In this document: piece after piece, positions 16,154 through 25,715 of the stretch | Layout: each line of letters starts with the position of its first letter | Numbering within the stretch: position 1 is the first letter of the stretch | Assembly: GCA_021324455.1 (NCBI GenBank) | Contig: JAJPJA010000043.1 | Location: forward strand, 1-56,950 | Length of the DNA: 56,950 nucleotides | Direction: 5' to 3' | DNA from: Pseudomonadota bacterium | GTDB lineage: Bacteria > Desulfobacterota > Binatia > Binatales > Binataceae | Made by a program: the position numbers and the translations under genes | Notes under the pieces: model-generated | Seen by the model: only the letters and a program-made list of their open reading frames with translations | What the model was told of the DNA's origin: nothing | Database searches by the model: none

Positions 16154-17284
16154 ATGCCCTTGCCGTTTAAGCTGGTGTCGGCTGACTCGCACGTGGTCGA
16201 GCCCCCCGATCTTTGGCTCAAGCGGCTCGACCGCAAGTACCAGGATCGGGCGCCGCGCCTGGTATGCACCAAAAAGACGGATTTCTACCTGACGCCGGAA
16301 ATCGCCGGCGAAGCGCGCCAGGGAGTCGGACTGGTCGCCACCAAAGGCAAGTACAGCGGCGCCCAGTCGCGCGAGTTTACCTTTTACGGCCATTATTCAG
16401 ACGTGGTCGCGGGCGGTTACGATCCCGCCGCGCGGCAGAAGGAGATGGACGCCGAAGGGGTCGAGGCGGAACTGCTCTACACCAGCTTCGGCCTGCAGAT
16501 GTTCACGATCAAGGATCTCGATTTCCAGTACGCGATCCTGCGCGCGTTCAACGACTGGCTGGCCGAGTACTGCTCGGCGGCGCCCAAACGGTTGTTCGGG
16601 GTGGCGATGGTGCCGACCGATCCAATCGAATACGGCGCGGCGGAACTGGATCGCGCCGCCAAACTCGGACTGCGCGGCGCCATGATCAGTATTCAGCAGG
16701 AGGAGGGGCACGGTTACGACCGTCCGCAATGGGAGCCGCTGTGGGCCGCGGCCGAGGCGAACCGGCTCCCGCTCAGCCTGCACGTCGCCGCCAGCAAGAA
16801 GAGTTTCCTGTACACCGCCAACGCGCTGGCGGATTTCTCGCTTGCGTTCACGCCGACCATGTACGCGATAACCTCGATGATCTTCTCCGGCGTCTTCGAC
16901 CGTCATCGCGGACTGCGCGTGGCGTCGGTGGAGAACGACGCAGCGTGGGCGGCGGCGATGCTGGAGCGGGCGGACGATCGTTTCGCGCGCGACCAGGGAT
17001 GGGCCGGCATGTTCAACGGCATCACCTCGGGGCGCAAGCCCAGCGAGATTTTCCATGAGCACGTCGGATGCTCTTTCATGCACGATCGGACGGCGATTTT
17101 CTGCCGTTCCATTATCGGACGTAAAAACCTGATGTGGGGATCGGATTATCCGCATTTCGACGGCGCCTGGCCCGATTCCGCCGGCATCCTGGCCGCACAG
17201 TTGGAGGGCGTGCCGCTGGAGGATCAGATTCGCATCGGCCGCAGCAACGCGATCGAGTTCTACAATCTGCCGATCGCGTCCTGA
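16154..17284 (+). CDS. Amidohydrolase 2-family metal-dependent hydrolase/decarboxylase (paralogue 1)
   Basis: A 376-residue TIM-barrel protein of the PF04909 type. It has the metal motif D11-S12-H13 in SADSHVVEPPDLW, the segment FNDWLAEYCSAAPKRLFGVA, LSLHVAAS around the barrel-strand His, and the C-terminal metal Asp in WGSDYPHFDG. The family includes ACMSD-like and LigW-like decarboxylases and hydrolases of aromatic acids, and the substrate is unknown. GGGAGGA precedes the ATG at 8 bases. It is highly similar in layout to the proteins at 53558-54670 and 56371-end. Upstream lies a TetR operator repeat. Confidence 0.88.
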   Translation: MPLPFKLVSADSHVVEPPDLWLKRLDRKYQDRAPRLVCTKKTDFYLTPEIAGEARQGVGLVATKGKYSGAQSREFTFYGHYSDVVAGGYDPAARQKEMDAEGVEAELLYTSFGLQMFTIKDLDFQYAILRAFNDWLAEYCSAAPKRLFGVAMVPTDPIEYGAAELDRAAKLGLRGAMISIQQEEGHGYDRPQWEPLWAAAEANRLPLSLHVAASKKSFLYTANALADFSLAFTPTMYAITSMIFSGVFDRHRGLRVASVENDAAWAAAMLERADDRFARDQGWAGMFNGITSGRKPSEIFHEHVGCSFMHDRTAIFCRSIIGRKNLMWGSDYPHFDGAWPDSAGILAAQLEGVPLEDQIRIGRSNAIEFYNLPIAS

Positions 17285-17381
17285 ACGGCCGCGTTGAAAC
17301 GTATTTGTGCCGCCGACACTGTCTGCGGAATGGCAACAGCGCGACCCTGCGTGATCCGCCGTCGCGCAGCGCTTTCGGTCT

Positions 17382-17906
17382 ATGATTGCACGAGCCGAAA
17401 GGCCCGGCCTTTACCTGCCGCGCCGGCGCGCGGCGTTGGCGCGCGCGGCGATCGGTCTGGCGGCATTGCTTATCGCTGGCGGATGCGCGCTGCTCTCGGC
17501 GCCGCCCAAAGCTCCCGCGCTTGACGTTACCGGCTTCTGGGAGGGCCGCTCGGTGGCGTCGTGCGCCGCGCGGATGGCGCGCTGCGGCGGGATGGTTCAG
17601 ATTTCGCTTTCGATGATTCAGAACGAATCGTCGATTTCAGGGATGTATCGATGCGCCAGCGGGTTTTCGATGTGCCGCGGCATGGACACCAACGGACGGA
17701 TCGCGGCGGGCGAGATCAGAGGTCCGGGCGTTGCGCTGCGCGTGATGTTCGAGGATGTCTCGAGCTGCATCTTTACCGGCACGTTTACCGACGAAGCCGG
17801 CGGCGGCTCATACATCTGCCTGCAGGGCGGCATCGTGGAGCGCGGCTTCTGGCAGGTCAGACGGGCGTTCGGACCCTCGCCTCCACCCCTCCGATCGACC
17901 GGATAG
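17382..17906 (+). CDS. Hypothetical lipoprotein
   Basis: A 174-residue protein with a basic N-terminus, hydrophobic stretch and lipobox LIAGGC (Cys about 35), so probably lipid-anchored. The mature part is Cys-rich (SCAARMARCGG, YRCASGFSMCRG, SSCIFTG, YICLQGG) and Gly-rich with alternating strands, suggesting a small disulfide-bonded beta domain that begins VTGFWEG. I recognise no family. There is no clear ribosome site. It converges with the next gene, leaving 7 bases between stops. Confidence 0.6.
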   Translation: MIARAERPGLYLPRRRAALARAAIGLAALLIAGGCALLSAPPKAPALDVTGFWEGRSVASCAARMARCGGMVQISLSMIQNESSISGMYRCASGFSMCRGMDTNGRIAAGEIRGPGVALRVMFEDVSSCIFTGTFTDEAGGGSYICLQGGIVERGFWQVRRAFGPSPPPLRSTG

Positions 17907-17913
17907 CCGCAAA

Positions 17914-18483
17914 TCAACGCATCGGACGCGCCGCGCCCGGCGCTGTTCCCGGCTTGAAGAACAGACCGATCAGCACGCCCGGCCCGAGGAAGTCGGCCAC
18001 CTCGGCGAGAATAAAATAGACGCAGAAGACCAGCGCCACCCCGATCGCCATCGCCATCAGGCGATGGACGTCGGTATGCGCGATCACGTAATTGAAGGAA
18101 GCGGCGAAACCGCCGTGATCGCGGCGCTGGTCGAACGCACGTTCGGCCAGCGCAAGCAGGATGAAGCAGAAGCCGTAAAAGAACGTGCGCCACAGCACGG
18201 GCACGATGCGCGGGTAATTTTTCATCCTGCGCGCCAGCGGCGTGCGGTTGAGAATCAGCACGACTTTGGCGGCGATCAGCGCGCCCAGCACCGCGCGGGA
18301 CACCGTGCTGACCTCGATCGAATACTGCGCCAGCGTAAGCTTGATAATCAACAGCACGAGCAGGAAGCCGACCAGGAAAAATAACGCGATGGGAACGATG
18401 CGCCACACCTCCTCCCAAAGCCAGTGCCCGGCGGACGCGAGCGTGGAAGAGGCCCGGGAGGATCCGATTTCAACGCTTTGCAT
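17914..18483 (-). CDS. Hypothetical four-helix integral membrane protein
   Basis: A 189-residue protein with about four transmembrane segments: near 28-50 (IVPIALFFLVGFLLVLLIIK), 62-80, 98-115 and 140-165. It has short charged loops and a hydrophobic C-terminus. No catalytic motif is visible and no family is recognised. Its start overlaps no neighbour, and it is divergent from the SMP-30 gene. Confidence 0.65.
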   Translation of the reverse strand: MQSVEIGSSRASSTLASAGHWLWEEVWRIVPIALFFLVGFLLVLLIIKLTLAQYSIEVSTVSRAVLGALIAAKVVLILNRTPLARRMKNYPRIVPVLWRTFFYGFCFILLALAERAFDQRRDHGGFAASFNYVIAHTDVHRLMAMAIGVALVFCVYFILAEVADFLGPGVLIGLFFKPGTAPGAARPMR

Positions 18484-18545
18484 CGTTCGATTGGCCCGAC
18501 GCGAATCCGTTTCGGCTGGTTTCTACAAGCCCGTTTCCATTCCCG

Positions 18546-18574
18546 TTGTCAAGCGCGCTTCATCGCAATAATCT
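18546..18574 (+). promoter_or_regulatory. Sigma-70-like promoter for the SMP-30 gene
   Basis: TTGTCA (18546-18551), 17 bases, then TAATCT (18569-18574), about 100 bases upstream of the SMP-30 start at 18678. Confidence 0.45.
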
Positions 18575-18677
18575 CCCACGCCAGGAACATAATGAACGGC
18601 GAGTCCTGAACAGTCAGGTTTCGCGCCGCGCGGGCCTTTTGCAGAGGTTTCCGCGAGCGATGGACGAGGAACATCCT

Positions 18678-19544
18678 ATGCAACTCGAGCTGCTGGCATC
18701 GGGCTACGGTCTGGTCGAAGGACCGCGAGTCGACGAGCGGGATCGCCTGTATTTCGTCGACGTGCAATTGGGCGGGCTTTACCGGCGCGCTCCCGACGGA
18801 GCGATGGAAACCCTGATTGCGGGCCTCAAGTACATCGGCGGTATCGTCTTCAACCGCGGCGGGCTTCTGTTCTGCGGCAAGGGCGGGCTCAAGGCCTGGG
18901 ACGAGACGACCGGCGCCGCGCGCGATATCGTAACCACCTGGCAGGGCAAGCCGCTGCAATTCAACGATATGACCGCCGATAACCAGGGCAGCGTGTGGAT
19001 TGGATCATTCGGCTACGACGTGTTCGCGCATCCGCGCCCCGATCCCGCTCCAGGCGCGCTGTTCAGGATCGATCCTCCGGGTAATATCGTTGCGCTGTGG
19101 GACGGGATCGAATTGAGCAACGGGCTGGGCTTCAGTCCCGACGGCAGCCTGCTTTATCATTCCGATTCCGGCGGCGATACCGTTTTTGTCTACGATGTCC
19201 AGCCCGATCGCACGCTCAGGCATCGCCGCCCGTTCGCAAAGCTGCCGCAGGGCGTGCCCGACGGTCTTGCGGTGGACGTCGAAGGCGGTGTCTGGGTGGC
19301 GGGCGCGATGGGAGGCAAGGTGTTTCGCTTCACGCGCGACGGCGTTGTGGCGCAGACCATCGAGGTTCCGCTCAACTTTCCATCCAGCGTGGTCTTCGGC
19401 GGACGCGACCTGCTCGACCTCTACATCGCGACCGGCGACGAACGATATTTCGGCGACGATCCGGTGGAACCGCCGCCGCGCGGCGCCATTTTCCGCACGC
19501 GTACGTCGATCCCCGGCCTGCCGGTTCCAAAAGCGCGCTTCTGA
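18678..19544 (+). CDS. SMP-30/gluconolactonase-family protein 1
   Basis: A 288-residue six-bladed beta-propeller of the SMP-30/gluconolactonase/LRE-like family, hydrolysing sugar or other lactones with a bound divalent metal. Conserved metal-site segments are GLVEGPRVD, LQFNDMTADNQGSVWIGS, ELSNGLGFSPDGSLLYHSDS and VPDGLAVDVEGGVWVA. I start it at the ATG at 18678, with GAGGA at 8 bases, because this aligns with the start of the paralogue at 20629-21474. An in-frame ATG at 18660 is less well placed. Confidence 0.88.
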   Translation: MQLELLASGYGLVEGPRVDERDRLYFVDVQLGGLYRRAPDGAMETLIAGLKYIGGIVFNRGGLLFCGKGGLKAWDETTGAARDIVTTWQGKPLQFNDMTADNQGSVWIGSFGYDVFAHPRPDPAPGALFRIDPPGNIVALWDGIELSNGLGFSPDGSLLYHSDSGGDTVFVYDVQPDRTLRHRRPFAKLPQGVPDGLAVDVEGGVWVAGAMGGKVFRFTRDGVVAQTIEVPLNFPSSVVFGGRDLLDLYIATGDERYFGDDPVEPPPRGAIFRTRTSIPGLPVPKARF

Positions 19545-19633
19545 GCCGCCGCGCGCCTTGGGCGGGATAGAACCGGCGCGTTACCGCGGCTATCCTGTCG
19601 TGATTGCTGGCGCGGCTGCGCGGAAGGCGGATT

Positions 19634-20281
19634 ATGGTTGAAAAACTGCTGGCCGGGATTTCGGCGCTGATTATCTCGGCCATTTCCGGGATGGGCTATG
19701 GCGGCGTGGTATTGCTGATGGCGGTGGAGAGCGCCTGCATCCCGCTGCCCTCGGAAGTGATCATGCCGTTTGCCGGCTATTTGGTCTCGACCGGCCGCTT
19801 CAGCCTGCAGGCGGTGGCGATCGCCGGAACCATAGGATGCCTGTTGGGTTCCTATGTCGCCTATCTGGTCGGCGCTACCGGCGGGCGGCAGGCCTTCGAG
19901 CGCTACGGCCGCTACGTGCTGGTTTCCCATCACGAACTGGAGATTGCCGACCGCTTCTTCGAACGCTGGGGTTCCGTCACCGTATTCGCCGCGCGCCTGC
20001 TGCCGGTGATACGGACTTTCATCGCGTTTCCGGCGGGATTGGCGCGGATGCAGTTATGGCGCTTCTCGATCTATACGATTTTGGGCTCCTACCCATGGTG
20101 CCTGGCGCTGGCGTATGCGGGGATGAAACTGGGTCAGCATTGGCGCGATCTGGCGCCGTACTTCCATCGATTCGACAATCTAATCGCGCTGGTGCTGGTG
20201 CTGGCGGCCGCGATTTTTCTTTACGGCAGATTGCGCGGCCGGACCGGAACTCCCGCCCGCAGCAATCTGCTTGGTTCGTAA
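19634..20281 (+). CDS. DedA-family membrane protein
   Basis: A 215-residue DedA/SNARE-associated (VTT) protein. It has MAVESACIPLPSEVIMPFAG, RYGRYVLVSHHELEIADRFF, the signature FAARLLPVIRTFIAFPAG, and GSYPWCLALAYAG, with several membrane segments. DedA proteins act in undecaprenyl-phosphate/lipid flipping and membrane homeostasis. GGAAGG stands 6 bases before the ATG at 19634. It follows the lactonase gene after 89 bases. Confidence 0.9.
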   Translation: MVEKLLAGISALIISAISGMGYGGVVLLMAVESACIPLPSEVIMPFAGYLVSTGRFSLQAVAIAGTIGCLLGSYVAYLVGATGGRQAFERYGRYVLVSHHELEIADRFFERWGSVTVFAARLLPVIRTFIAFPAGLARMQLWRFSIYTILGSYPWCLALAYAGMKLGQHWRDLAPYFHRFDNLIALVLVLAAAIFLYGRLRGRTGTPARSNLLGS

Positions 20282-20342
20282 ATCGGCAAATTCCGCCATG
20301 CCGTGATACAATCGGAATCGAACTCCGAACCAAAAGGACTCA

Positions 20343-20594
20343 ATGATGACCGATCAAGAGCGCGATCCCGCCGAACTGGTCGAGGTCCTGGCAAGCATAG
20401 ATCCGATGCAGGCGCGGATGGCGCGTGACATGCTCGCTTCCAACGGTATCGAATCTTTCATCTTCGACGAGGAGTCCTCACGGATGCTGGGAAGCACCGC
20501 CGCGGTTCCCGCCCGCCTGATGGTGCATGCGCAGGCGCGCGAGGAGGCGCTCAAGCTGCTCGAGGATTTGGGCTTCGAAGGCCCGCAGGAATGA
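20343..20594 (+). CDS. DUF2007-like small protein
   Basis: An 83-residue protein with the DUF2007 pattern: LVEVLASIDPMQARMARDML then ASNGIESFIFDEESSRMLG, and a C-terminal ARLMVHAQAREEALKLLEDL. The family is annotated as a putative signal-transducing or PII-like fold, with no proven function. Two tandem ATG codons (20343 and 20346) follow AAAAGGA. It converges with the second SMP-30 gene. Confidence 0.8.
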   Translation: MMTDQERDPAELVEVLASIDPMQARMARDMLASNGIESFIFDEESSRMLGSTAAVPARLMVHAQAREEALKLLEDLGFEGPQE

Positions 20595-20628
20595 CGTCTT
20601 CGGCCGCCGCCGCGGCGCCGGGGACGGG

Positions 20629-21474
20629 TTAGAACTTCGCTTCCGGTACCGGCAGTCCGGGGATATCCGATCGCATCCTGAAGATGGTCCCCTTGAGCGG
20701 GCGATCCACATTGTCTGCGCTGACCACGTACAAATCGCACATATCCGCGCCGCCGAACGCCACGCTGACCACCATCCGCGATGGCATCCGGATCCGCCGA
20801 TCCACGGTGCCGTCAGGTTTGAAGCGCACCAGCTCGTAGGCAAAAATCGCCGCCACCCAAACTCCGCCTTCGGCATCGACCGCCAGACCGTCGGGAAATC
20901 CCTCAGGCAGTTTGGCGAATACGCGCCGATCAGTCAGGCGCCGGTCCGCGGTCACGTCGTAGGCATAGATCGCGTTGGGCGGCGAATCGGCATGGTACAG
21001 CAGCTTGCCGTCGGGGCTGAAGCCCAGGCCGTTGCTGACCTGGTAGCCCTCGCCGACCAGCGTTGCGCGGCCGTCAGGATCGACGCGGTAGAGGTCGCCC
21101 GGAACCGGCTTGGCGCTGCGATCCAGCGCGTTGTAATTCATCGCGCCGACGTACACGCTGCCCTGCGCATCCACCGTCAGGTCGTTGAGACTGTTGATGG
21201 TGTGCCCCGGGAAACTCGAGAACACGTCGTCAATCCGGCCGGTGGATTCGTCGAACAGCGCCAGCGACGGACCCGACATCAGCAGCTTGCCGCTGTGGCA
21301 CAGCGCCAGTCCGCCGATACTGCGGCGGTTGGATAGCAGCGTCTCGATGCGGCCGCCGGGGCTCAGCCGCTTTACGCTGGCGCTGCCGTGGTCGGTGAAA
21401 TAAAGCCGTCCGTGCCGGTCAACCCGCGGACCCTCGATCAAACCGAAGCCGCTGGCCAGAGTTTCGATGTCCAT
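20629..21474 (-). CDS. SMP-30/gluconolactonase-family protein 2
   Basis: A 281-residue paralogue of the product of 18678-19544, with the same blade order: LASGFGLIEGPRVDRHGRLYF, SLNDLTVDAQGSVYVGAM, QVSNGLGFSPDGKLLYHADS, FPDGLAVDAEGGVWVA, and the C-terminal IPGLPVPEAKF matching IPGLPVPKARF of the first copy. It is likely a metal-dependent lactonase. It lies on the opposite strand, separated by dedA and the DUF2007 gene, so this is not a simple tandem duplication. Confidence 0.88.
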   Translation of the reverse strand: MDIETLASGFGLIEGPRVDRHGRLYFTDHGSASVKRLSPGGRIETLLSNRRSIGGLALCHSGKLLMSGPSLALFDESTGRIDDVFSSFPGHTINSLNDLTVDAQGSVYVGAMNYNALDRSAKPVPGDLYRVDPDGRATLVGEGYQVSNGLGFSPDGKLLYHADSPPNAIYAYDVTADRRLTDRRVFAKLPEGFPDGLAVDAEGGVWVAAIFAYELVRFKPDGTVDRRIRMPSRMVVSVAFGGADMCDLYVVSADNVDRPLKGTIFRMRSDIPGLPVPEAKF

Positions 21475-21541
21475 CGCTGTCGTGCTCCTGTGGCTTGTCA
21501 GCGCTCATCTATCATGGAGACCGGCGCCATTGCGAGCCGGG

Positions 21542-22531
21542 TCAGAAACTGCGGATCAGAGCGATCAAACCATCGCCGTGCGCGACGGCATAATTGAGCA
21601 GGCCGAACAGCGCGCCGAACAGGGCGCCGAACATACCCCCGTTGACGCGGATCCAGTCCAGATGCGTGCGGGTGCGGCTCTCGATCTGGCGGCGGATTTC
21701 GTCGTCCGACAGGCTCATGAGATTGTGCTTGACCATTCGGGCGATCTCGCCGCGGCTGGCGGTGACGGCGTGCTCCACCAGCATATCCATGATGCGATAG
21801 GCGGCTTCGCGCGTGGCACTGTTGCGCTGCTGCAGCTCCTCGCCCACTGAATGGATCCGTTCCTCCAGGGCCTTTATGAGATCGGCGTTGGCGGGCAGCG
21901 TCAGCAGCATCTCGCGCAGCTCCTGGCCGATGCGCTCGCTCAGCTTGTGGTAAGTGACCAGTCCCAGCGCGTTGGCGATCCTGATCGAACGCGGCGCCGA
22001 GGCTTCGAGCCGCTGTTCGAGAAATTCGGTCAATTGCGGCGAGTCGACGTAGTCCGCGATACTCCGGCACATCGCCGCCAAATGGGTGCGGTCGATGATA
22101 GCCTCAAGCGAGACGCTTTCCAGGTAGCGTCCGAGGCGCTTGACCAGATCGAGGTCGCGCAGCTTGCGATCGATCATCTCGGGAGTCAGCCATTGGGTTT
22201 CTATGGTATTGGAAATTCCATCGATCAGCTTCTGCCGGTTGCGCGGCAGCACGCCCGAGTTGGGCAGATACCAGCGGCGCTCGAAGATCATCTTGAGCGC
22301 GATATAGTCGCACAGCCCGCCCACCAGCGCCGCCTCGCCCATCGAATTCATGAAGGATCCCGCGCTATGCCACGGGCTCATCAGCAGCACGGCCCAGCTC
22401 GCGCCGTAAAAAACCAGCGAGAGGGCCAGGGTCAGGTCGCCCTTGTGCTGTTCGATAAACACCAGCGAAGCGCGCCGTTTGGGCGCAATCTGTTCGACGA
22501 TACGATCCATGCGGATCTGATTATAGGCCAT
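21542..22531 (-). CDS. DUF445 family membrane-associated protein
   Basis: A 329-residue DUF445 (YheB/YjiN-like) protein. It has N-terminal membrane segments (about 33-55), the family hallmark GEAALVGGLCDYIALKMIFE with RRWYLPNSGVLPRNRQKL, a long helical middle region and a C-terminal hydrophobic hairpin (NGGMFGALFGALFGLLNYAV). The function is unknown for the family. ATG 22531 is used, with ATG 22510 an alternative. It follows the RND operon on the same strand by 61 bases. Confidence 0.85.
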   Translation of the reverse strand: MAYNQIRMDRIVEQIAPKRRASLVFIEQHKGDLTLALSLVFYGASWAVLLMSPWHSAGSFMNSMGEAALVGGLCDYIALKMIFERRWYLPNSGVLPRNRQKLIDGISNTIETQWLTPEMIDRKLRDLDLVKRLGRYLESVSLEAIIDRTHLAAMCRSIADYVDSPQLTEFLEQRLEASAPRSIRIANALGLVTYHKLSERIGQELREMLLTLPANADLIKALEERIHSVGEELQQRNSATREAAYRIMDMLVEHAVTASRGEIARMVKHNLMSLSDDEIRRQIESRTRTHLDWIRVNGGMFGALFGALFGLLNYAVAHGDGLIALIRSF

Positions 22532-22592
22532 GATTTTGAAGCTGTCGCGCGCGAAAAAACATGGGTCCAGCCGTTGTGCCGGCCATGGCCGG

Positions 22593-25500
22593 TCAATCCT
22601 CGGGCAGTAAAGCGGCGCCGTTGCGCGCCTGGTCCGCCAGCCGCAGCCGCCGATGGCCCAGGTAGATCAGCACCGGCTGCAGCACGCGCGTCAGCACCAT
22701 GATCGCGAGCGCGCCGCCGATCACAACGATGGCCAGCGGACGCTGGGTCTGCGCGCCGATCCGGGTGGAGATCGCCGCCGGAAGCAGGCCGAACGCGTCC
22801 ACCAAATCGGTCATCATGGTCGCACGCAGCCGCCGATCCGATCCCAGAATGATCGATTCCTTGAACGGATGTCCCTCGCGCCAGAGCTGGCGGATGTAGA
22901 AGCTCAGCAGGATCCCGTCCATGGTGGCGATACCGAAGATCGAGATGAATCCGACCGCGGCCGAAACGCTGAACGGAGTTCCGGTGATGAACAATCCCAG
23001 CACACCCCCCAGACATGCGACCGGGATCTGGGCCATGATTATCGAGGTGTCGATCAGCGACCTGGTGGCGGCGTACAGCACGCCCATGATCAGGAGCAGG
23101 GCGAAGGGAACCACCACCATCAAGCGGCGATTGGCGGCCTGCAATTCGCCGTATTCGCCGGCCCATTCCAGGCTGACCCCCTCGGGCATCCTGACCCGCG
23201 CGGCGACCTGTCTTCTGGCGTCCTGAATCGCGCTTTGCAGGTCGCGGCCGCGAACGGCGAACCGTACCGGAACATAGCGGCGCGATCCTTCGCGATAGAT
23301 AAAGGAGGCTCCCTCGGCGCTGGTTACCCGCGCGACCTGTCCCAGCGGGACGTAACCGCCGGCGGGAAGCGCGACGCGGATCTGCCGGATCGCGTCAAGG
23401 CTTTGGCGGTATCGAGACATCCAGCGCACCACCAGATCGAAGCGGCGGTCGCCTTCCAGCACCTGGGTCACCGCCTGACCGCCGATTGCGGCCTGCACCA
23501 CGGCGTTGACATCGCCGACATTCAGGCCGTAGCGCGCGCAGGCGACGCGGTCGGGCGTAATCAGGACGTTGGGCTGCCCCAGCGAGCGATAGACCGCCAG
23601 TTCCGTGATGCCCGCCACCTGGCTCATCACCGCCATGATCTGATTGGCGATATTTTCATCGACGGACAGATCGGGGCCGAATACCTTGACCGAATTGGAA
23701 CCCTTAACGCCGGACAGCGCCTCGTTGATGTTGTCCTCGATATTCTGCGAGTACTCGAAATCCACTCCGGGAAATTCGCTGGTCAACCTGCGGTCGATCT
23801 GCGCGATCAGCCCGGCTTTGGTCAGGCCGCGGGGCCAGCGGCGATGCGGTTTGAGGTCCACCGATACTTCGGTGTTGAAAAACCCGGTGGTCTCGGTGCC
23901 GCTGTCGGGACGGCCGACCTGCGAGACAATCGTGGTCACTTCGGGAAAGGTGCGCAGCGCGGCCCGCATCCGGTTCGCGATCCGGTCGGCGTCTTCCAGC
24001 GAGATCGTCAACGGCATCGTCGCCCGCAGCCATATGTTTCCCTCTTCGAGCTTGGGCAGGAACTCGCCGCCCAAACGCGGGAACAGCGACAGCACCGCGA
24101 CGATAATCGCCAGCACCACGATCAGGGTGAGCCGCGGCCATTCCAGCACGCGCACGAAGACCCCGTGATAGATGCGCTGGAGCAGGCGCCAGATTGGATT
24201 GGGCAACTCGCCCATGTCCTTGCTCAGCAGGAGCGAGGCGAGCACCGGCGATAATGTCACGGCCAGCAGGATCGCGGTGCCCAGCGCGTAAGCGTAGGTG
24301 TGCGACATCGGCGAGAAGATCGCCCCCTCCACCCCGCGCATCGTGAACAGCGGCAGAAACGCGATCACGAAGATGATGGTGGAGAAGAACATCGGCCCGC
24401 CCACTTCCTGCGCCGCGCGCAGAATCGAACTGCGGTTGCTTTCGTGCGGCGCCTCGCCCGACGTCAGATGCCGATGGATGTTCTCGATCACGATTACGGT
24501 GGTGTCGATGATAATGCCGAAGTCCACCGCGCCCAGCGAAATCAGGTTGGCCGGTGTGCCGCTCGCGTTCATCAGTGTGAACGCACCCAGCAGCGCCAGC
24601 GGTATGTTGACCGCCGCGATCAGCGCCGCACGCAGGTTGCCGAGGAAGAACAGCAGCACGACAAACACCAGCGCCATCCCGACGCTTAGGTTTTCGAACA
24701 CCGTGTGCAGCGTGATATCCACCAGCTGCGTGCGGTCGTAGTACGGCACCACCTGGTAGCCTTTGGGCAGGATGCCCGAGGTGTTGAGCTCGTGGACCTT
24801 GGCCTCGACCCCCTTGAGCGTCTTGAGCGTGTTGCCGTACTTGCGCATCAGCACGATTCCGGTGACGACGTCGTCGCGGTCGTTCATGCCGACGATGCCC
24901 AAGCGGGGCGCGTAGCCGACATCGACCTGGGCCACGTCGGCGACCCGGATCGGGGTGGCGTTATGCGCGCTCAGCACCACGTTGCGGATGTCGTCGAGCG
25001 AATGGATGAAGCCGATGCCGCGGATGTCGAAGGATTGCTCGCCGACTTTGAGGTAATTGCCGCCGACGTTGATGTTTGAATTGGCCAGCGACGCGGTCAG
25101 CGTGGACAGCGGGATCTGGTAATGCGCCAGTTTCTGCGGATCGACGTCGACGTGATATTCCTTGGTCAGTCCGCCGAAGCCCGACACGTCGATCACGCCG
25201 TCAACCTGCTTGAGCTGCTTCTCCAGCACCCAATCCTCGATCTCCTTCTGGCGCGTCAGGTTGTGGTCGCGGCTTTCCACCGTATAGCGGTAGATCTCGC
25301 CGATCGGGTTTTCCGGCGAGATGCCGGCGATAACGCCCGCGGGCAGCGTGATGAACGGCAGGCGGTTTATGGTTTCAGTGCGATCGATCTGGTAGTCGCT
25401 GTCCCAACTGAAGTAGCAGCGGATGTCGGAGAGGCCGAACAGCGAGATCGATCGCATCGCGGTCAGGTCGCGCATCCCCGACAGCCCCACTTCCAGCGGC

Positions 25501-25700
25501 ACCGTCACCAGCTGCTCCACTTCCTCGGCGCTCAGTCCGTTGGGCAAGGTCAGCACTTCGACCATCGGCTGGACCGGGTCGGGATAGGCCTCGATGTCCA
25601 GTTCGTGGAACGAATAAAGCCCCGCCGCAACCAGCACCAAAGCCAGGCCAATTACCACCACGCGCTGGTTGAGCGCCAGCTCCATCAATGCGCGAATCAT
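22593..25700 (-). CDS. Heavy-metal RND efflux pump (CzcA/CusA type)
   Basis: A 1035-residue inner-membrane proton/substrate antiporter with 12 TM helices and two periplasmic porter loops. HME-RND hallmarks include QLVTVPLEVGLSGMRDL near the N-terminus, the GIIIDTTVIVIENI segment of TM4 with proton-relay acidic residues, and SSLFPRLGGEFLPKLEEGN-like sequence opening the second loop. The TM4 motif is DFG-III-D-TT-VIV-I-EN, close to the divalent-metal DFGxxxDGAxxxVEN class but with TT in place of GA. It is preceded by the fusion-protein gene after 15 bases. The metal is not assignable from sequence. Confidence 0.92.
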   Translation of the reverse strand: MIRALMELALNQRVVVIGLALVLVAAGLYSFHELDIEAYPDPVQPMVEVLTLPNGLSAEEVEQLVTVPLEVGLSGMRDLTAMRSISLFGLSDIRCYFSWDSDYQIDRTETINRLPFITLPAGVIAGISPENPIGEIYRYTVESRDHNLTRQKEIEDWVLEKQLKQVDGVIDVSGFGGLTKEYHVDVDPQKLAHYQIPLSTLTASLANSNINVGGNYLKVGEQSFDIRGIGFIHSLDDIRNVVLSAHNATPIRVADVAQVDVGYAPRLGIVGMNDRDDVVTGIVLMRKYGNTLKTLKGVEAKVHELNTSGILPKGYQVVPYYDRTQLVDITLHTVFENLSVGMALVFVVLLFFLGNLRAALIAAVNIPLALLGAFTLMNASGTPANLISLGAVDFGIIIDTTVIVIENIHRHLTSGEAPHESNRSSILRAAQEVGGPMFFSTIIFVIAFLPLFTMRGVEGAIFSPMSHTYAYALGTAILLAVTLSPVLASLLLSKDMGELPNPIWRLLQRIYHGVFVRVLEWPRLTLIVVLAIIVAVLSLFPRLGGEFLPKLEEGNIWLRATMPLTISLEDADRIANRMRAALRTFPEVTTIVSQVGRPDSGTETTGFFNTEVSVDLKPHRRWPRGLTKAGLIAQIDRRLTSEFPGVDFEYSQNIEDNINEALSGVKGSNSVKVFGPDLSVDENIANQIMAVMSQVAGITELAVYRSLGQPNVLITPDRVACARYGLNVGDVNAVVQAAIGGQAVTQVLEGDRRFDLVVRWMSRYRQSLDAIRQIRVALPAGGYVPLGQVARVTSAEGASFIYREGSRRYVPVRFAVRGRDLQSAIQDARRQVAARVRMPEGVSLEWAGEYGELQAANRRLMVVVPFALLLIMGVLYAATRSLIDTSIIMAQIPVACLGGVLGLFITGTPFSVSAAVGFISIFGIATMDGILLSFYIRQLWREGHPFKESIILGSDRRLRATMMTDLVDAFGLLPAAISTRIGAQTQRPLAIVVIGGALAIMVLTRVLQPVLIYLGHRRLRLADQARNGAALLPED

Positions 25701-25715
25701 CGCCCTGCGCCTGCT

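Noticed and set aside
22653..24254. Long plus-strand open frame opposite the RND pump
   Set aside because: Low-information composition with no recognisable motif; the minus-strand pump is certain.
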